DNA of 44,165 nucleotides from Nemertoderma westbladi (Eukaryota > Xenacoelomorpha > Nemertodermatida > Nemertodermatidae), in the NCBI GenBank assembly GCA_032718475.1, contig JAUCBJ010002593.1, forward strand, positions 1 to 44,165, in the 5' to 3' direction. Below are positions 11,791 to 21,800 of this stretch, one piece after another. The notes below the pieces were generated by a model. The model ran no database searches. It saw only the letters and a list, made by a program, of their open reading frames with translations, and was not told where the DNA came from. Position 1 is the stretch's first letter, and each line of letters starts with the position of its first letter. A program made the position numbers and the translations under genes.

Positions 11791-13711
11791 GCATCATTCA
11801 TGGCATCAACCTGTTGGTTTATTAACTCCTGCAGATTAACAGAGTACTGCCTGTTCAGGGACCAAGATGCAGTCTTAAACTGCATTCTTGGCCACTGTAG
11901 TCTGTTTGAGTCGGGACTCTTTCTGTGCCTTATAGAGGTCATTTCGGCACTTCTGAATTTTGTTGTCAGTCCAGGGGGCCCTTTTCCTGTTTCGAGGGTA
12001 TACAGGAACTGTTTCTGCAGCTGCTAACTTAACTGCTTCTGTGTAGGCAGTATAGCCCTCACAGTGATCTGCCGCCTCAGAGGCAAGAACCTCATACCTG
12101 TTGCTCAGCTGTAGTGTGAAGCTGGATCTCACACTTAGCTGTTGCAACAGAGAGGACCAGTCATGCCGCGGCAAGGCAGATTTCGTTGTTCTGCTAGCAC
12201 GCAGACTAAGTCTTACCTTGGCCACAATAAGGTGGCGATCACTGGAGAAGGGTCGAAGTGTAAATGCATTACAGTCTTGTATAGAGCTCCTGTATTTCCT
12301 ACGAAACAGAATTGGTCTATCTGGGACTTGTGACCACTGGGTCCATTATGAGTCCATAGCTTTCCAGTTCGCTTCTTGAACTGGGTTCCAGCCAAAAACA
12401 TTCCATTTCCAGAGATAAAATCCTGAAGATGGACGGAATTTCGGTTAACACTATTGCTATAGATCTAGGACGATGTAGGTGATTGATGCAGACTTGCATT
12501 ACAGTCTCCCAGGAATGTTAAGAATGCATGCTGATCCATAACATCAGTAGCTGCTAGTAGATTGTGGTAGAAGTTTTCCACCTCCTCTACAGGGGCAACA
12601 CTAGTTGGAGAGTAGCACACAATCAGAACCACCTTAGGAAACTTCTTAGCCAGTCTTCCAGAACATGATAAGTGGCAATGGATGATGCGGTTAGAGATTT
12701 GGTCTATTTTGTACAATACTGCATGTGCAGTTGGATTCATCAATAGACCAATTCCATCATTGCCACTATCATCTGCTGACGCGAGGGCGAGTCACCAACC
12801 ACCCCCCATGTCATTAATCAGAACCTCATCAGTCTGTCCAGTCTGCATTCGGTGCTCTTGAAGACCCGCTGCGCTAAGAGAAAGCTTATCTGCCAAGGCA
12901 GTCAGCTCACCTTGTCGCATTGGGGACCCGAGTGTTAGGGTGTTTACTGAGGCTAGTCTTGTGACTTGCCTCAGATTCACCAATGGCTTTGTTGGTCGGG
13001 GTGGAACATGAGAGTAGCCTCCAACTCCAGAATCCCTCTCCCCATCACAATCTGGCCTCCCTGGTGTCCCAGGGTTTGGGCCAGAAAGGTCATCAGGAAT
13101 GGGACTCAAATAATTGTTGGCTGCTCTCTCTCCAGTAGGGGGTGATACTGGCAGCCGGTCAGGAGATAACTGACACCTGTGAGGCCGATTGTGTCCGGTA
13201 ATTCCACTGCCCTCTAGTGGCCGGACCTCTGCATTTCTAATGTAATCCATAGTGGAAGTTGTGGGGTGCTTTTTTGCGGAGTCAGCTCTACCACACCCTG
13301 GTTTGCCATCCCACAGGGTGGGTGTCGCCATGGAGTCAGATATGAGGCCCATCACCCATATCTACTCTGGCTCACATTATCCACCATTGGCTGTGCAGCT
13401 CATCTGCTGGGTCATGCCCTGTACCCCTGCTGTCAGTGAAGTGCACTCAGAGTGGACATGATAACACTCTACTCCTGACCAGCCATTGGTAGATCACCAT
13501 CTGCCTGGCCAGGCCATATACCCCTGCAGCCAAGTATATGGGTCCTTAATCCAGGACCAAGGGCGTCCTTATCCCAGAACGACGGGGGTCCTAGTTACAG
13601 GACCAGATTTGCCCTAGTAAGAGGGCCTATGCAGCTACATGTGGCACCTCCTTTATGCTGCATGGAGGTGGCAAGTTTTCTTGATCAAATACCTAGAATA
13701 CCTGACCTGAC
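11791..13711 (-). mobile_element. RTE-like LINE, copy D (5' end present, 3' half lost)
   Basis: This copy has the 5' leader and the endonuclease half but stops at 11791, inside the linker before the RT. This is the opposite of normal LINE 5' truncation, so the RT half was removed by a later deletion or rearrangement. The 5' end, ACCTGACCTGACC on the plus strand at 13711, coincides with that of copy A and so defines the element's 5' terminus. Reading frames are fragmented (11875-12225, 12465-12743, 12792-13355), with the QEHRM region retained but several indels elsewhere. Confidence 0.88.
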
Positions 13712-14151
13712 CTTATACTACTAGAGCAATAACTATTATTTCTAACCAATAGAAGTTTCTGCACGTACGGTGCGAATAATAACACCAATAATTAACTCCA
13801 ATACGTAATATTAATAAGTACCAATAAGTAGGAAATAGTATTATAGGAAACCAACACCAATAAAATATAATGAAACTAAATTGCCCTCACAAACCAGATA
13901 CATTGTTCTTGCTGTATTGTCATATCAATATGCAGTATCAAACTGGGTTTGGCCGTCGCACTCTATACTCAACTCACGCCTCATCTTGGTTATTACTTCA
14001 CACTTTTAATCATACCACGCTATTATTCACTTTGTTGTCAATGTTACATCCCCTATTATTACCCTCCAAATTAAATCCTTTATTGGTATATCAACTCTCC
14101 CCTATATTGTTTTATATTATTATAAACAATATGTATTTTGTCATTTTACAG
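13712..14151. other. Intron sequence upstream of the TSP1 exon
   Basis: No independent gene is seen. The polypyrimidine-rich end TTTTGTCATTTTACAG supplies the acceptor for the TSP1 exon. Confidence 0.6.
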
Positions 14152-14316
14152 TTGATTGCGAACTATCCAATTGGACTGCAACCACAGCATGCAATGTTAC
14201 ATGTGGTACAGGATTCCAAGTTTACGAACGAAGCATAATAACTAATAGTTCATTTGGAGGACAGTCCTGCGAAAATAAAATACTGATGGAGTACAGAGAA
14301 TGCAATATGACAGAAT
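14152..14316 (+). CDS. Host gene exon: thrombospondin type 1 repeat (TSP1)
   Basis: The 165-nt exon encodes one TSP1 domain, an extracellular module used in adhesion and matrix or ligand binding. It begins DCELSNW, contains the hallmark CNVTCGTG, then the polar YERS strand, QSCEN, RECNMTE, and a last cysteine whose codon is split across the next intron. That gives six cysteines in the expected spacing. Only one tryptophan of the usual WxxW is present. Sequons NWT, NVT, NSS and NMT are potential N-glycosylation sites. The acceptor is TTTTACAG and the donor is GAAT|GTAAGT. Both boundaries are phase 1, the classical arrangement for shuffled TSP1 exons, and match the flanking host exons. The final T plus GT from the mini-exon restores the sixth cysteine, which supports the gene model. 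Confidence 0.9.
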
Positions 14317-14651
14317 GTAAGTAGCCTACTAAACTGAAGAAGCGCACTATAAATGGGCTTGGGTGTTAAATTTGGGTGTTCTCAAAAATTTAATTAATAA
14401 ATAAACATAATTTTGGCACAGAGAATAACATTACTTATCTTACTAAATATGTCAGATGGAGGAAAATTATTTTACATTAATGTTGTTTATTATATCATTT
14501 ATAAATTTTGTTATACTAAAACTTTTGTGTAAAATATTAAAAAAAACAATAAAATTAAGTTTTAGTAAATTGAGATTAGAGTTTTAGTAAATTAAATACC
14601 TGACACATCGGCATAGGGAATTATTTTTATTTTTTTGTTTTATCCAAGTTA
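14317..14651. other. Intron sequence left of the BEL/Pao insertion
   Basis: AT-rich intron starting with GTAAGT. It ends with the AGTTA copy of the target-site duplication. Confidence 0.6.
14647..14651. repeat. Target-site duplication AGTTA (left)
   Basis: AGTTA directly precedes the left LTR and is repeated directly after the right LTR at 27632-27636. A 5-bp duplication is usual for BEL/Pao integrases. Confidence 0.9.
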
Positions 14652-15202
14652 TGTGACGGGATCCAAGAGGGATATCCCGGTTTATCCGGTTTTAGTTCAC
14701 GCGTCCCCGCCGTGTATAAAGAGTGAAATGAGTTCTGATGTTGTTTGTCGTATATAATATAATATGTGGATATAGATATAGATATAGTATGAGATAATAT
14801 TGTCGTATACGGAAGGCGGGATACGGTAACTAAAGTCCCGGTCCTTCCCTATCTAAAACTATGTAATAACCTAACTAGCACCGGTATTGCACTGAGATAA
14901 CTGAATTGGTATTATTACTGCCAAGTGGCTATATTGCACGGTTGGCCTTGTTACTCTACCTAACCGATGCCTTTCCCCCCCTCTGATTGGTTGATACCCT
15001 TGTTGGCGCCCTTTGGAGTGTTCCCGTTCACTCCACCTATTCTCTCTGGGTTAGGGGTTTGGCCCCTGACCCTCTATTGTGTGCTTCCTTCCCACTCTTA
15101 TTGGGATGGCACGAGTTGGTTAATTGCCCAATCTCGTGGCTCCCAATATTGCTTATCGGCTTATAACTTTATGGGGTGTTAGCGGGATTGAATAAGCTAA
15201 CA
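14652..15202 (-). repeat. BEL1 3' LTR
   Basis: 551 bp, on the minus strand starting TGTTAGCTTATTC and ending GGATCCCGTCACA, with TG...CA ends. It matches 27083-27631 except for GATATCCCGG against GATCCCAG near the end and one C/T in CCTTCC(C/T)TATC. Confidence 0.95.
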
Positions 15203-15211
15203 CTCCCCCCC
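15203..15211 (-). promoter_or_regulatory. Polypurine tract for plus-strand priming
   Basis: The minus strand reads GGGGGGGAG immediately before the TGTTAG start of the 3' LTR, the expected place for the polypurine primer of second-strand synthesis. Confidence 0.75.
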
Positions 15212-15917
15212 ATGCTATCTTCCCGGTAAGAAGATAGCATCAACCAAAAAAAGTGCGCTTCAATCCCGCTGGATCCCGATCTAGTATCGGGTGTGGGGTG
15301 GAATTCTTTTCTCTCGGAGTCGGCTTTCCAGGCCGCCCCCTATGGGTATGATAATGCTACCCTGTGTGCCTGGCGTCTCATGTCGGGCCGAACGCGCTCA
15401 CCTCTCATGCAACTTTTGTTTCCCCAACACTTCCGCCCTATCTCTTCTTCACTCTCACCCTAACTCTCTCACACTCGGACCTCCTCGTCCCTTACTCAGC
15501 CTCTTATTCTCCCCCCCCCCACACTAGAATCGCGTCCGCACTCTCTCCGCACTCCGCACTATTATTCCGTCCCTCAACCTCACTTCGACTGTCTCTTCCC
15601 TTCTGACGAATCTCCCCCCCCCCCCTCTCGTGCCGTCGCACTCAAGAAGTGTGAAATTGTCTGGTGTCTCGTCCATAGTGTCATAGTCAGTTATCCCCCA
15701 GTCCCAGTAGCTAATTGAGAAAGGTTGTATGACTATAGTACTTACTCCGAATGTATATATTTCTAGATTACTAATTACTACGTACGTACATACAAATTGC
15801 ACTTATATGATTATTTTGCATTAATTGAATTTGTACTTAATAGTTCGTACATCCCACGCGGCGCCTACCAGGCGTACCACGTCCAAGTCCCAGTCTCTCT
15901 CCCTCGACTCTGGGAAC
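15212..15917 (-). other. BEL1 3' non-coding region
   Basis: Pyrimidine-rich on the plus strand, with C tracts at 15511-15520 and 15614-15625. No supported coding region lies between the last extra ORF and the polypurine tract. Confidence 0.6.
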
Positions 15918-16442
15918 CTATCTGTTCCTCCGGGGGTAGTTCCCCCTGGCGTCCTCTTCCCTGGGTCGTTTCTTGGTTATCACCGTTCCTCTGGCATCAT
16001 CCGCTTTCTGCTTTCGGACCTTCGCCGCCACTTCCTTGCTGATCCCGGTCGTTGGCTCCTTGGGCGCTGGTGTTATTAGTGCCCGATATCGCTTCGCCGG
16101 TGGCCCCTCAGAATGGCCCGGTTGTCTCCCTCTAGTGGCGTCCCATAGGATCATTTTCATTGCCTTTGGTACGTGCTCCGCCAAGAAATCCCTAAACTCC
16201 CTTCGGTTCTCTGGCGTCCACCTGTCCAGATACCTTTGCGTGTTCATCACTCCAGCGTACGACGCCGCCGTTGCTACCTCTTGGTAGGTAAACGGTAGCC
16301 TCCGCTTTATGATTTCCATGTGAGTCTCCTGATTGATAAGGAAGAAACCCCACTTGAACTCCTGGGCCTTCATGCGCTGGCGCGTCATGGCCCCGACGTC
16401 GGCCCACTCCTCGAATCTTGTGAACTTCTCCTCGTCGTTCAT
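15918..16442 (-). CDS. BEL1 extra ORF 2, unknown basic protein
   Basis: 174 codons with no domain I recognise. The N-terminal two thirds is mixed charged and aromatic (EEWADVGAMTRQRMKAQEF, then TPENRREFRDFLAEHVPKAM around residues 76-96) and is probably helical. The last 60 residues are basic and disordered, with a nuclear-localisation-like KKRPRE at 157-162 and a terminal PRRNR. There is no signal peptide or membrane segment, so it is not an envelope protein. Its ATG overlaps the stop of extra ORF 1 in the tetranucleotide ATGA, which suggests coupled termination-reinitiation on one transcript. Its length without stops, the overlap, and survival in a recent insertion argue that it is real. 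A nucleic-acid-binding or nuclear accessory role is only a guess. Confidence 0.7.
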   Translation of the reverse strand: MNDEEKFTRFEEWADVGAMTRQRMKAQEFKWGFFLINQETHMEIIKRRLPFTYQEVATAASYAGVMNTQRYLDRWTPENRREFRDFLAEHVPKAMKMILWDATRGRQPGHSEGPPAKRYRALITPAPKEPTTGISKEVAAKVRKQKADDARGTVITKKRPREEDARGNYPRRNR

Positions 16443-17488
16443 CCAGTCGCACTCGCGTCCGTAGTGTCGGATAGGTCTACCAGGTCTACCAGACCGTCAA
16501 AGGCCACTTTAAAGGCTCTCCTGTAGCTTAGGGGTGATCCCGATAACAGAAATGCCCCTGGTTCCCTCTCGATAATCACGGTCATGAATAAGTTAAGCAA
16601 ACTTATCATCATCCAGTCCTCCTGCAGGATATATCGCTTCTGATATACCTTTATCGCTCCCCTGCGGAACTGATATACCTCCTGCTTTCCCGGTCTCGCT
16701 CCCCACTTTAGCAAGTTCGCTAGTTCTGCTCCGTATTCTTCCCTAAACTTCCCCCAATCCATTGGTTTGTGGCATACGAGCCCCAATAATTGGCCCATCG
16801 CCACCGCCCCGCATTGGCCTGTGTTTTCGACTACCCCCAATCCATCCGGTGCCGTCATAGCCATAAAGACTTTCTGCATATCCAGGAGGTTGGTGGCGTC
16901 CGGACCGATGATCCTCTCCGCGTCCTCGCGAATCGCCGATCCCACTTTCGTCGTCGACTTCTCTCTTACTAAGACTTGTACCGCTTTCGGTAATCGGTCT
17001 AATTTCGGCCCGTCCTTCTTCCCATACGTCCCTAGGTCGAATAAGAAGATGTCCCCATTTGGCGCGGCCAAATGTAGGAGTATGGTCCTGGCCGACCCTG
17101 CCGTTCCTCGTCTCGAACCCGCCTCGTCTTCCACGGTTCCCTCGTCATCTAGGATCATATATCCTCCTCTGTTGACGGACTCTATGAATCTCTTCCAGTC
17201 CTTCCTCGGTGATTCCCTCGGGTATTTCGGAATCCCGAACTTCGCCTCGTCCCCTTTCACCACGTAGTGGAAGTGTTGGAAGATCGCGTTGTCCAGCGAC
17301 GGGGTCCCGACCAGCCGCTGTTCGTGCGCCTCCCGGAAGTGATCCTGCAGCGCTCGTGCCGTGTAACCCCTTTCCAACCTCTCGTAGTATCCTCTCGTCT
17401 TCTCTTCCGGATGCCTCTCGGTGAAATCCACCAGTATCTCCTTTCCTCCTGACTCCGCCTTTCTCTTTCTGATCAACTTACTCGCCAT
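16439..17488 (-). CDS. BEL1 extra ORF 1, DEDD 3'-5' exonuclease-like protein
   Basis: 349 codons, placed where some retroelements carry env but without signal peptide or clear transmembrane segment. The middle resembles the DEDD exonuclease fold of the RNase D / WRN / Exd group. YMILDDEGT supplies a D-x-E pair (residues 114-116), followed by a strand pattern ILLHLAAPNGDIFLFDL (136-152). Next come KVGSAIREDAERI (181-193, candidate second Asp D189), NLLDMQKVF (200-208) and MGQLLGLVCHKPMDW (231-245). A possible last motif is Y286-x4-D291 in YILQEDW, which has DEDDh spacing but a Tyr. The N terminus is basic (RKRK). Known members trim RNA or DNA 3' ends. Any role in the element's cycle is inference. 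The C-terminal 60 residues are unassigned, and a remote or inactive exonuclease is possible. The start is the first ATG after the pol-side non-coding region. Confidence 0.6.
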   Translation of the reverse strand: MASKLIRKRKAESGGKEILVDFTERHPEEKTRGYYERLERGYTARALQDHFREAHEQRLVGTPSLDNAIFQHFHYVVKGDEAKFGIPKYPRESPRKDWKRFIESVNRGGYMILDDEGTVEDEAGSRRGTAGSARTILLHLAAPNGDIFLFDLGTYGKKDGPKLDRLPKAVQVLVREKSTTKVGSAIREDAERIIGPDATNLLDMQKVFMAMTAPDGLGVVENTGQCGAVAMGQLLGLVCHKPMDWGKFREEYGAELANLLKWGARPGKQEVYQFRRGAIKVYQKRYILQEDWMMISLLNLFMTVIIEREPGAFLLSGSPLSYRRAFKVAFDGLVDLVDLSDTTDASATG

Positions 17489-18490
17489 TCCGAACGTTCA
17501 CTCGCTCACCTGCAAGGTGGTGCCTTACCAAGGCGCAATACAGATGAGTGATGTATCTAGGATGTTCTGTACAGTTCGATAATGGCCTATTTCTACTTAA
17601 CTGCGCCTTTTAACCTAAATTATTCCTAATTAATTTTGAAGCTAGTAAATGAGCGTAATTTACAATTTCTGTCCGTTACTTTTATTATGTTCTAGAATAA
17701 CTTCCCTTGTGTTGCCACTATTTTACAATTTTCAGCCCTATTTTATTTATTTATCCATTTACTTCGATTCTACTGTCCTACTACTTACTACTGCCTATGG
17801 ATTACTCTATTCTCTAATCCACATTCTGGCCTACTCTGTGGGTCTATGCAGTACAGCAGTATGCGTCGTGTGGCCCCACGATTTATCCAGCTGTACTCAT
17901 ATGCTCCCCTCTCTCTACTAACTGCTAACTAATACCTATATCAATATCCCCTTTTACCTCTTACTCCCTCTCTTCTAACTAACGGTACTTACGTACCCTC
18001 TAACTCTCTAACTAACTATCGGTACTACGTACCCTCTAACTCTCTAACTAACTATCGGTACTACGTACCCTCTAACTCTCTAACTAACTATCGGTACTAT
18101 GTACCCTCTAATTCTCTAACTAACTATCGGTACTACGTACCCTCTAACTCTAACTAACTATCGGTACTACGTACCCTCTAACTCTCTAACTAACTATCGG
18201 TACTACGTACCTCCTAACTAACTAACTAACTAACGGTACTTACGTACCCTCTAACTAACTCTCTAACTGGCGGTACTACGTACCTCTTAACTAACTAACT
18301 AACTAACTAACGGTACTTACGTACCCTCTAACTAACTCACTGCCTACTAACTGCGTACCTACCATGTACTATTTATTTTATTCCTTTTTTTTTTTTTTTT
18401 TTATTATTTTGTTTGTGGGAAGGGCGTCTCGCCCTCAATCCCACCCCCCACAGTCCAAAACTTGGACGACTAAACTTTTCTCTAACTTTG
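17489..18490 (-). other. BEL1 non-coding region between pol and the extra ORFs
   Basis: About 1 kb with no supported ORF. It holds a 36-bp minisatellite and, next to the pol stop, an A-rich tract on the minus strand (T17 on the plus strand near 18386-18402). It may contain the splice or initiation signals needed to express the extra ORFs, but none can be pointed to with confidence. Confidence 0.6.
17978..18345. repeat. Minisatellite of about 36 bp with a GGTAC(TA)CGTACC hairpin
   Basis: About ten units of the form CTCTAACTCTCTAACTAACTAT followed by CGGTACTACGTACC. Each carries the short inverted repeat GGTAC...GTACC. Outer units vary, with CGGTACTTACGTACC and longer CTAA runs. The array lies inside the BEL1 element between pol and the extra ORFs. 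Confidence 0.9.
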
Positions 18491-18815
18491 CTAAGGTGCC
18501 CCTTCTAATAGACAGCATTTACCTACAGCTCTCCTGTAGGTTTTTCTGTCCTTCGCACCTATCTTTCCACCTATCCGCACTTCTACCGATCGGACTCTTC
18601 CGTCCTCGTCGGAGTAGGTGCCTACAACTCTCGCCAACCGCCATTGGTTGTTGATGATAGTATCATCCGTGACGATTACGAGATCTCCTACTCTTAACTC
18701 CCTGTTCAGCTTCCTCCACTTGCTTCGCTTATGGAGTGTGGGTAGGTATTCCTCGACCCACCTCCTCCAATACTCTGCGCTTATTGCTTTAGCGACTTTC
18801 CAACTTTGGCGGAGT
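18491..18815 (-). CDS. BEL1 pol C-terminal segment (integrase C-terminal domain), in shifted frame
   Basis: After the main pol frame stops at 18781, a second frame overlapping it continues the family's conserved integrase C terminus. It shows EYWRRWVEEYLPTLHKRSKW, then VGDLVIVTDD (the strand preceding the conserved basic patch) and ends GKCCLLEGAP with TAG at 18491-18493. BEL/Pao integrases normally carry this domain (DUF5641 type) in the same frame as the core. A one-base indel near 18800-18830 therefore separates it here. No homopolymer is present, so this is either a true lesion or an unusual programmed shift. Confidence 0.75.
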
Positions 18816-21800
18816 GTATGTCGTCTGGGTCTACACCCCGCATATCGATGGTCGCTGGCCTTTCCATTAGGAAATGGCTAGGCGTTAGCACGTCTAGTGA
18901 CTCAGGATCATCATTCTCCGGGTATAGCGGTCTGCTATTAATGATCCCCTTGCACTTCGCAAGTACTGTCCGTAAGACGTCCTCAGTGACCATGTGGGTA
19001 TTCATTAGCTTCGTCATTAGACGCTTTGAACTGCCCACTAGTCTCTCGACGCATCCTAGTGTATATGGTGCATACGGCGTCCTTCTCTCCCACTTTACTT
19101 GTCGTCGTCTCATGGCTGCCCTGACTTCTTCCCCCTCCAAGATGTCCAAGGCCTCTGCCATCTCACTCTCTGCGCCCACAAAGTTGGTGCCGTTGTCGCT
19201 GTATATCACTGCGATCGTCCCACCTTTGCGGTCCCTAAATCTTTCTAAGGCGTTAATGAACGCTGATGCGGTTGCATCTTGGGCGAGTTCTATCCCTACC
19301 GCCCGCGTATTGTTGCATACGAAGATAATGCCGTAGCATTTCTCCGTGTGTCGCATCACTTTGATCTTTATCGGCCCGAACATGTCCACACCGCAATGCG
19401 TAAATGGCGGGTCATGCTGTCTTACCCTACTCGCTGGTAGTGGCGCCATCTCCTGTACGGCTCGCTCCTTCTTCGCTCGTCGGCAGGTCTGGCACTGCCC
19501 CACTACCGCTTTAACCTTCTTCCTTAATTGTTTGACCCAATAGGTCCTCCTTATCTCTGTGAGGGTTCGGTTGGTGCCCCCATGCAATATCGATTTGTGG
19601 GAGTCCCATATAATCTGGTGGACTATTGGCGATCCTGTAGGAATGATGATGGGTTTCGGTGGTACCAATATGCTGTTGTTGTATCCCACCCTAGAATTCA
19701 TTACTAGAATCCCGTCGTCATTGAGTTGTGGCGACAGCGTGATCAGCTCGCTGTCCCGTCGGAGGTGCTGTTGGTTACCGACGCGTTCCACCTCGTCGCC
19801 GTAGTTCTTCCGTTGTTCATAGCGGATCACTGCCTTGGCCGCTCCTTCCAGATCTATGGTTGTTCTGATCTTCTTGTCCTTGCCAACTCCCGCAAGGAAA
19901 TTCCCGAAGGCTCTCCAGTACGCCACTAGTTTCTTGGTCTTATACCAACTAGAACTGTAGCTGAGGAGTTTATCCGTCGGGTTATCGCACAGTTCCTTTC
20001 CTGGTTGCACGTCCCTAATCTCCCTTACCATCTGGGAGTATATCTCTTCTCCCTCTGAATCTCCCTCTTCTCCTTCTGATACTACTTCCGAGTCCGGGTC
20101 CACCTTCCTCATCGGCGGCCAGGCCTCCCTATCGCTCAGAAATTGTGGCCCATGTTGCCACAATACTTCCTTCTTCAGGAAAGTGTGGCGTTCCACGCCC
20201 CTCGACAGCAAGTCCGCTGGGTTCTCGTCTGTTGGGCAGTAGTGCCACCTTTCCAGTTCTGTGCTCGCCCTTATTTCATCCACTCTATTCGCGACGAATA
20301 TCGGGTATCTCGTCCTTTCGTTGTGTAGCCAACCAAGCACTACCATGGAGTCCGTCCAGTAGTGTGTCTCCACTATGTTGGGAATAGTATCCACTAGGTA
20401 GGCTGTGGCTCTTACTCCTAGTCTCGCAGCTGTCAATTCTAACTTGGGAACTGATGCTGAATCTGGCGGCGTTGACTTTGCTTTGCTAAAGGCTAGTCTT
20501 GGCTTATGAGCCCCCTCTCGTTGTACTAAGTAGAGTGCCGCTCCGTACGCTTCCAACGACGCGTCGGAGAACATGTGTAGGTCCAGATTCGTCATGTTCC
20601 CATCCGGGAAATACACCCTTGGCATGTTGTATGTTCCCATCTTCTCCAAGTTTCCTGTCCACTTGCTCCACTGTCTCTTGATTTCCTCTGGTACCTCTAC
20701 GTCCCACTCATCTTTCAATTTGTATACTCTCTTGAGTATCTGTTTCCCCGTGACTAATAATGGGGATGCTAGGCCTAGGGGATCGTATATCCTTGCTATA
20801 TACGATACATAGCCCCTCTTCGTGTGGATGTCTGCGCCCTCCTGGCTCAGCTGATACTTCAGTTCGTCTGTCTTTCTATCCCACACGATTCCCAATGCCT
20901 TCTGCTGAGATTCTGTTCTCTTAATCGCCATGTCCTGCCCTTTGGCTGTTGTGGGATTATCCATGGTCGATTCTGGTTTCCTGTCCTCTATGGCTTTGAT
21001 AAATTGTTCCGAACTGGATTGGAATTTGGTCAGGTTAAAGCCGGATCCCTTTAGGATGTCGCGAACCTCGCGCCCTGTATCCAGTATCTCCTTAACCGTA
21101 TTTCCAGACTCCATTCCGTCATCTACGTAGAAGCCGCGTCGAATCATATCGACGGCCCTACTGCTGTATCTATCTTCCTTCCCCTTTACTGTGTCTCTCA
21201 CTGCCATAGTCGTCGTAAATGAAGACGACTTGGCCCCCATGTTCTGTACTATCATCTTATATGCTGGTATTATCGGCGGTTCTTCTTCGCCGTTATACCA
21301 TAAGAAGCGTTGACTGTCGCTATCTTCTTCCGTTACACGGACTTGGTTGAACATGCCTTCTATGTCACACGTGAAGGCGTGTTTCCCATTTCGAAATCTA
21401 AGTAACACCTCTATGCCCGAATTGTAAATATTTGGGCCTTCTAACAGGTAATCGTTTAAGCATTTTCCGTCGGTCTTTGCCGATGCGTCGACTACCATCC
21501 TTAGTTTACCTTTCTTTGGATCTAAAGCCACGTGCAGTGGCAGGTAATATGTTCTATCCGTGTTCGGCTCGTCGACCGGTAACTCCACGGCCCATCCTTT
21601 CTCGACGTACTTCTTAATCGTCCTGTGGATGTACTCATTCTTCTCGGGGCTCCGTTTTAGTGTTTGTTTCAGTTTGCGGAGTCTCGTGAGTACCATCCCC
21701 CTATTGTCGGGCAATGGTATCTTCGGTAGTTTCCATACCATTCCTATAGTATACCGTCCCTCATCGCATGTCATTGATTCCTCCATGCTTTGTAGAGCCT

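Noticed and set aside
16439-17488. Envelope gene at the env position of BEL1
   Set aside because: There is no signal peptide, no convincing transmembrane segment and few cysteines. The sequence instead has a DEDD exonuclease-like pattern.
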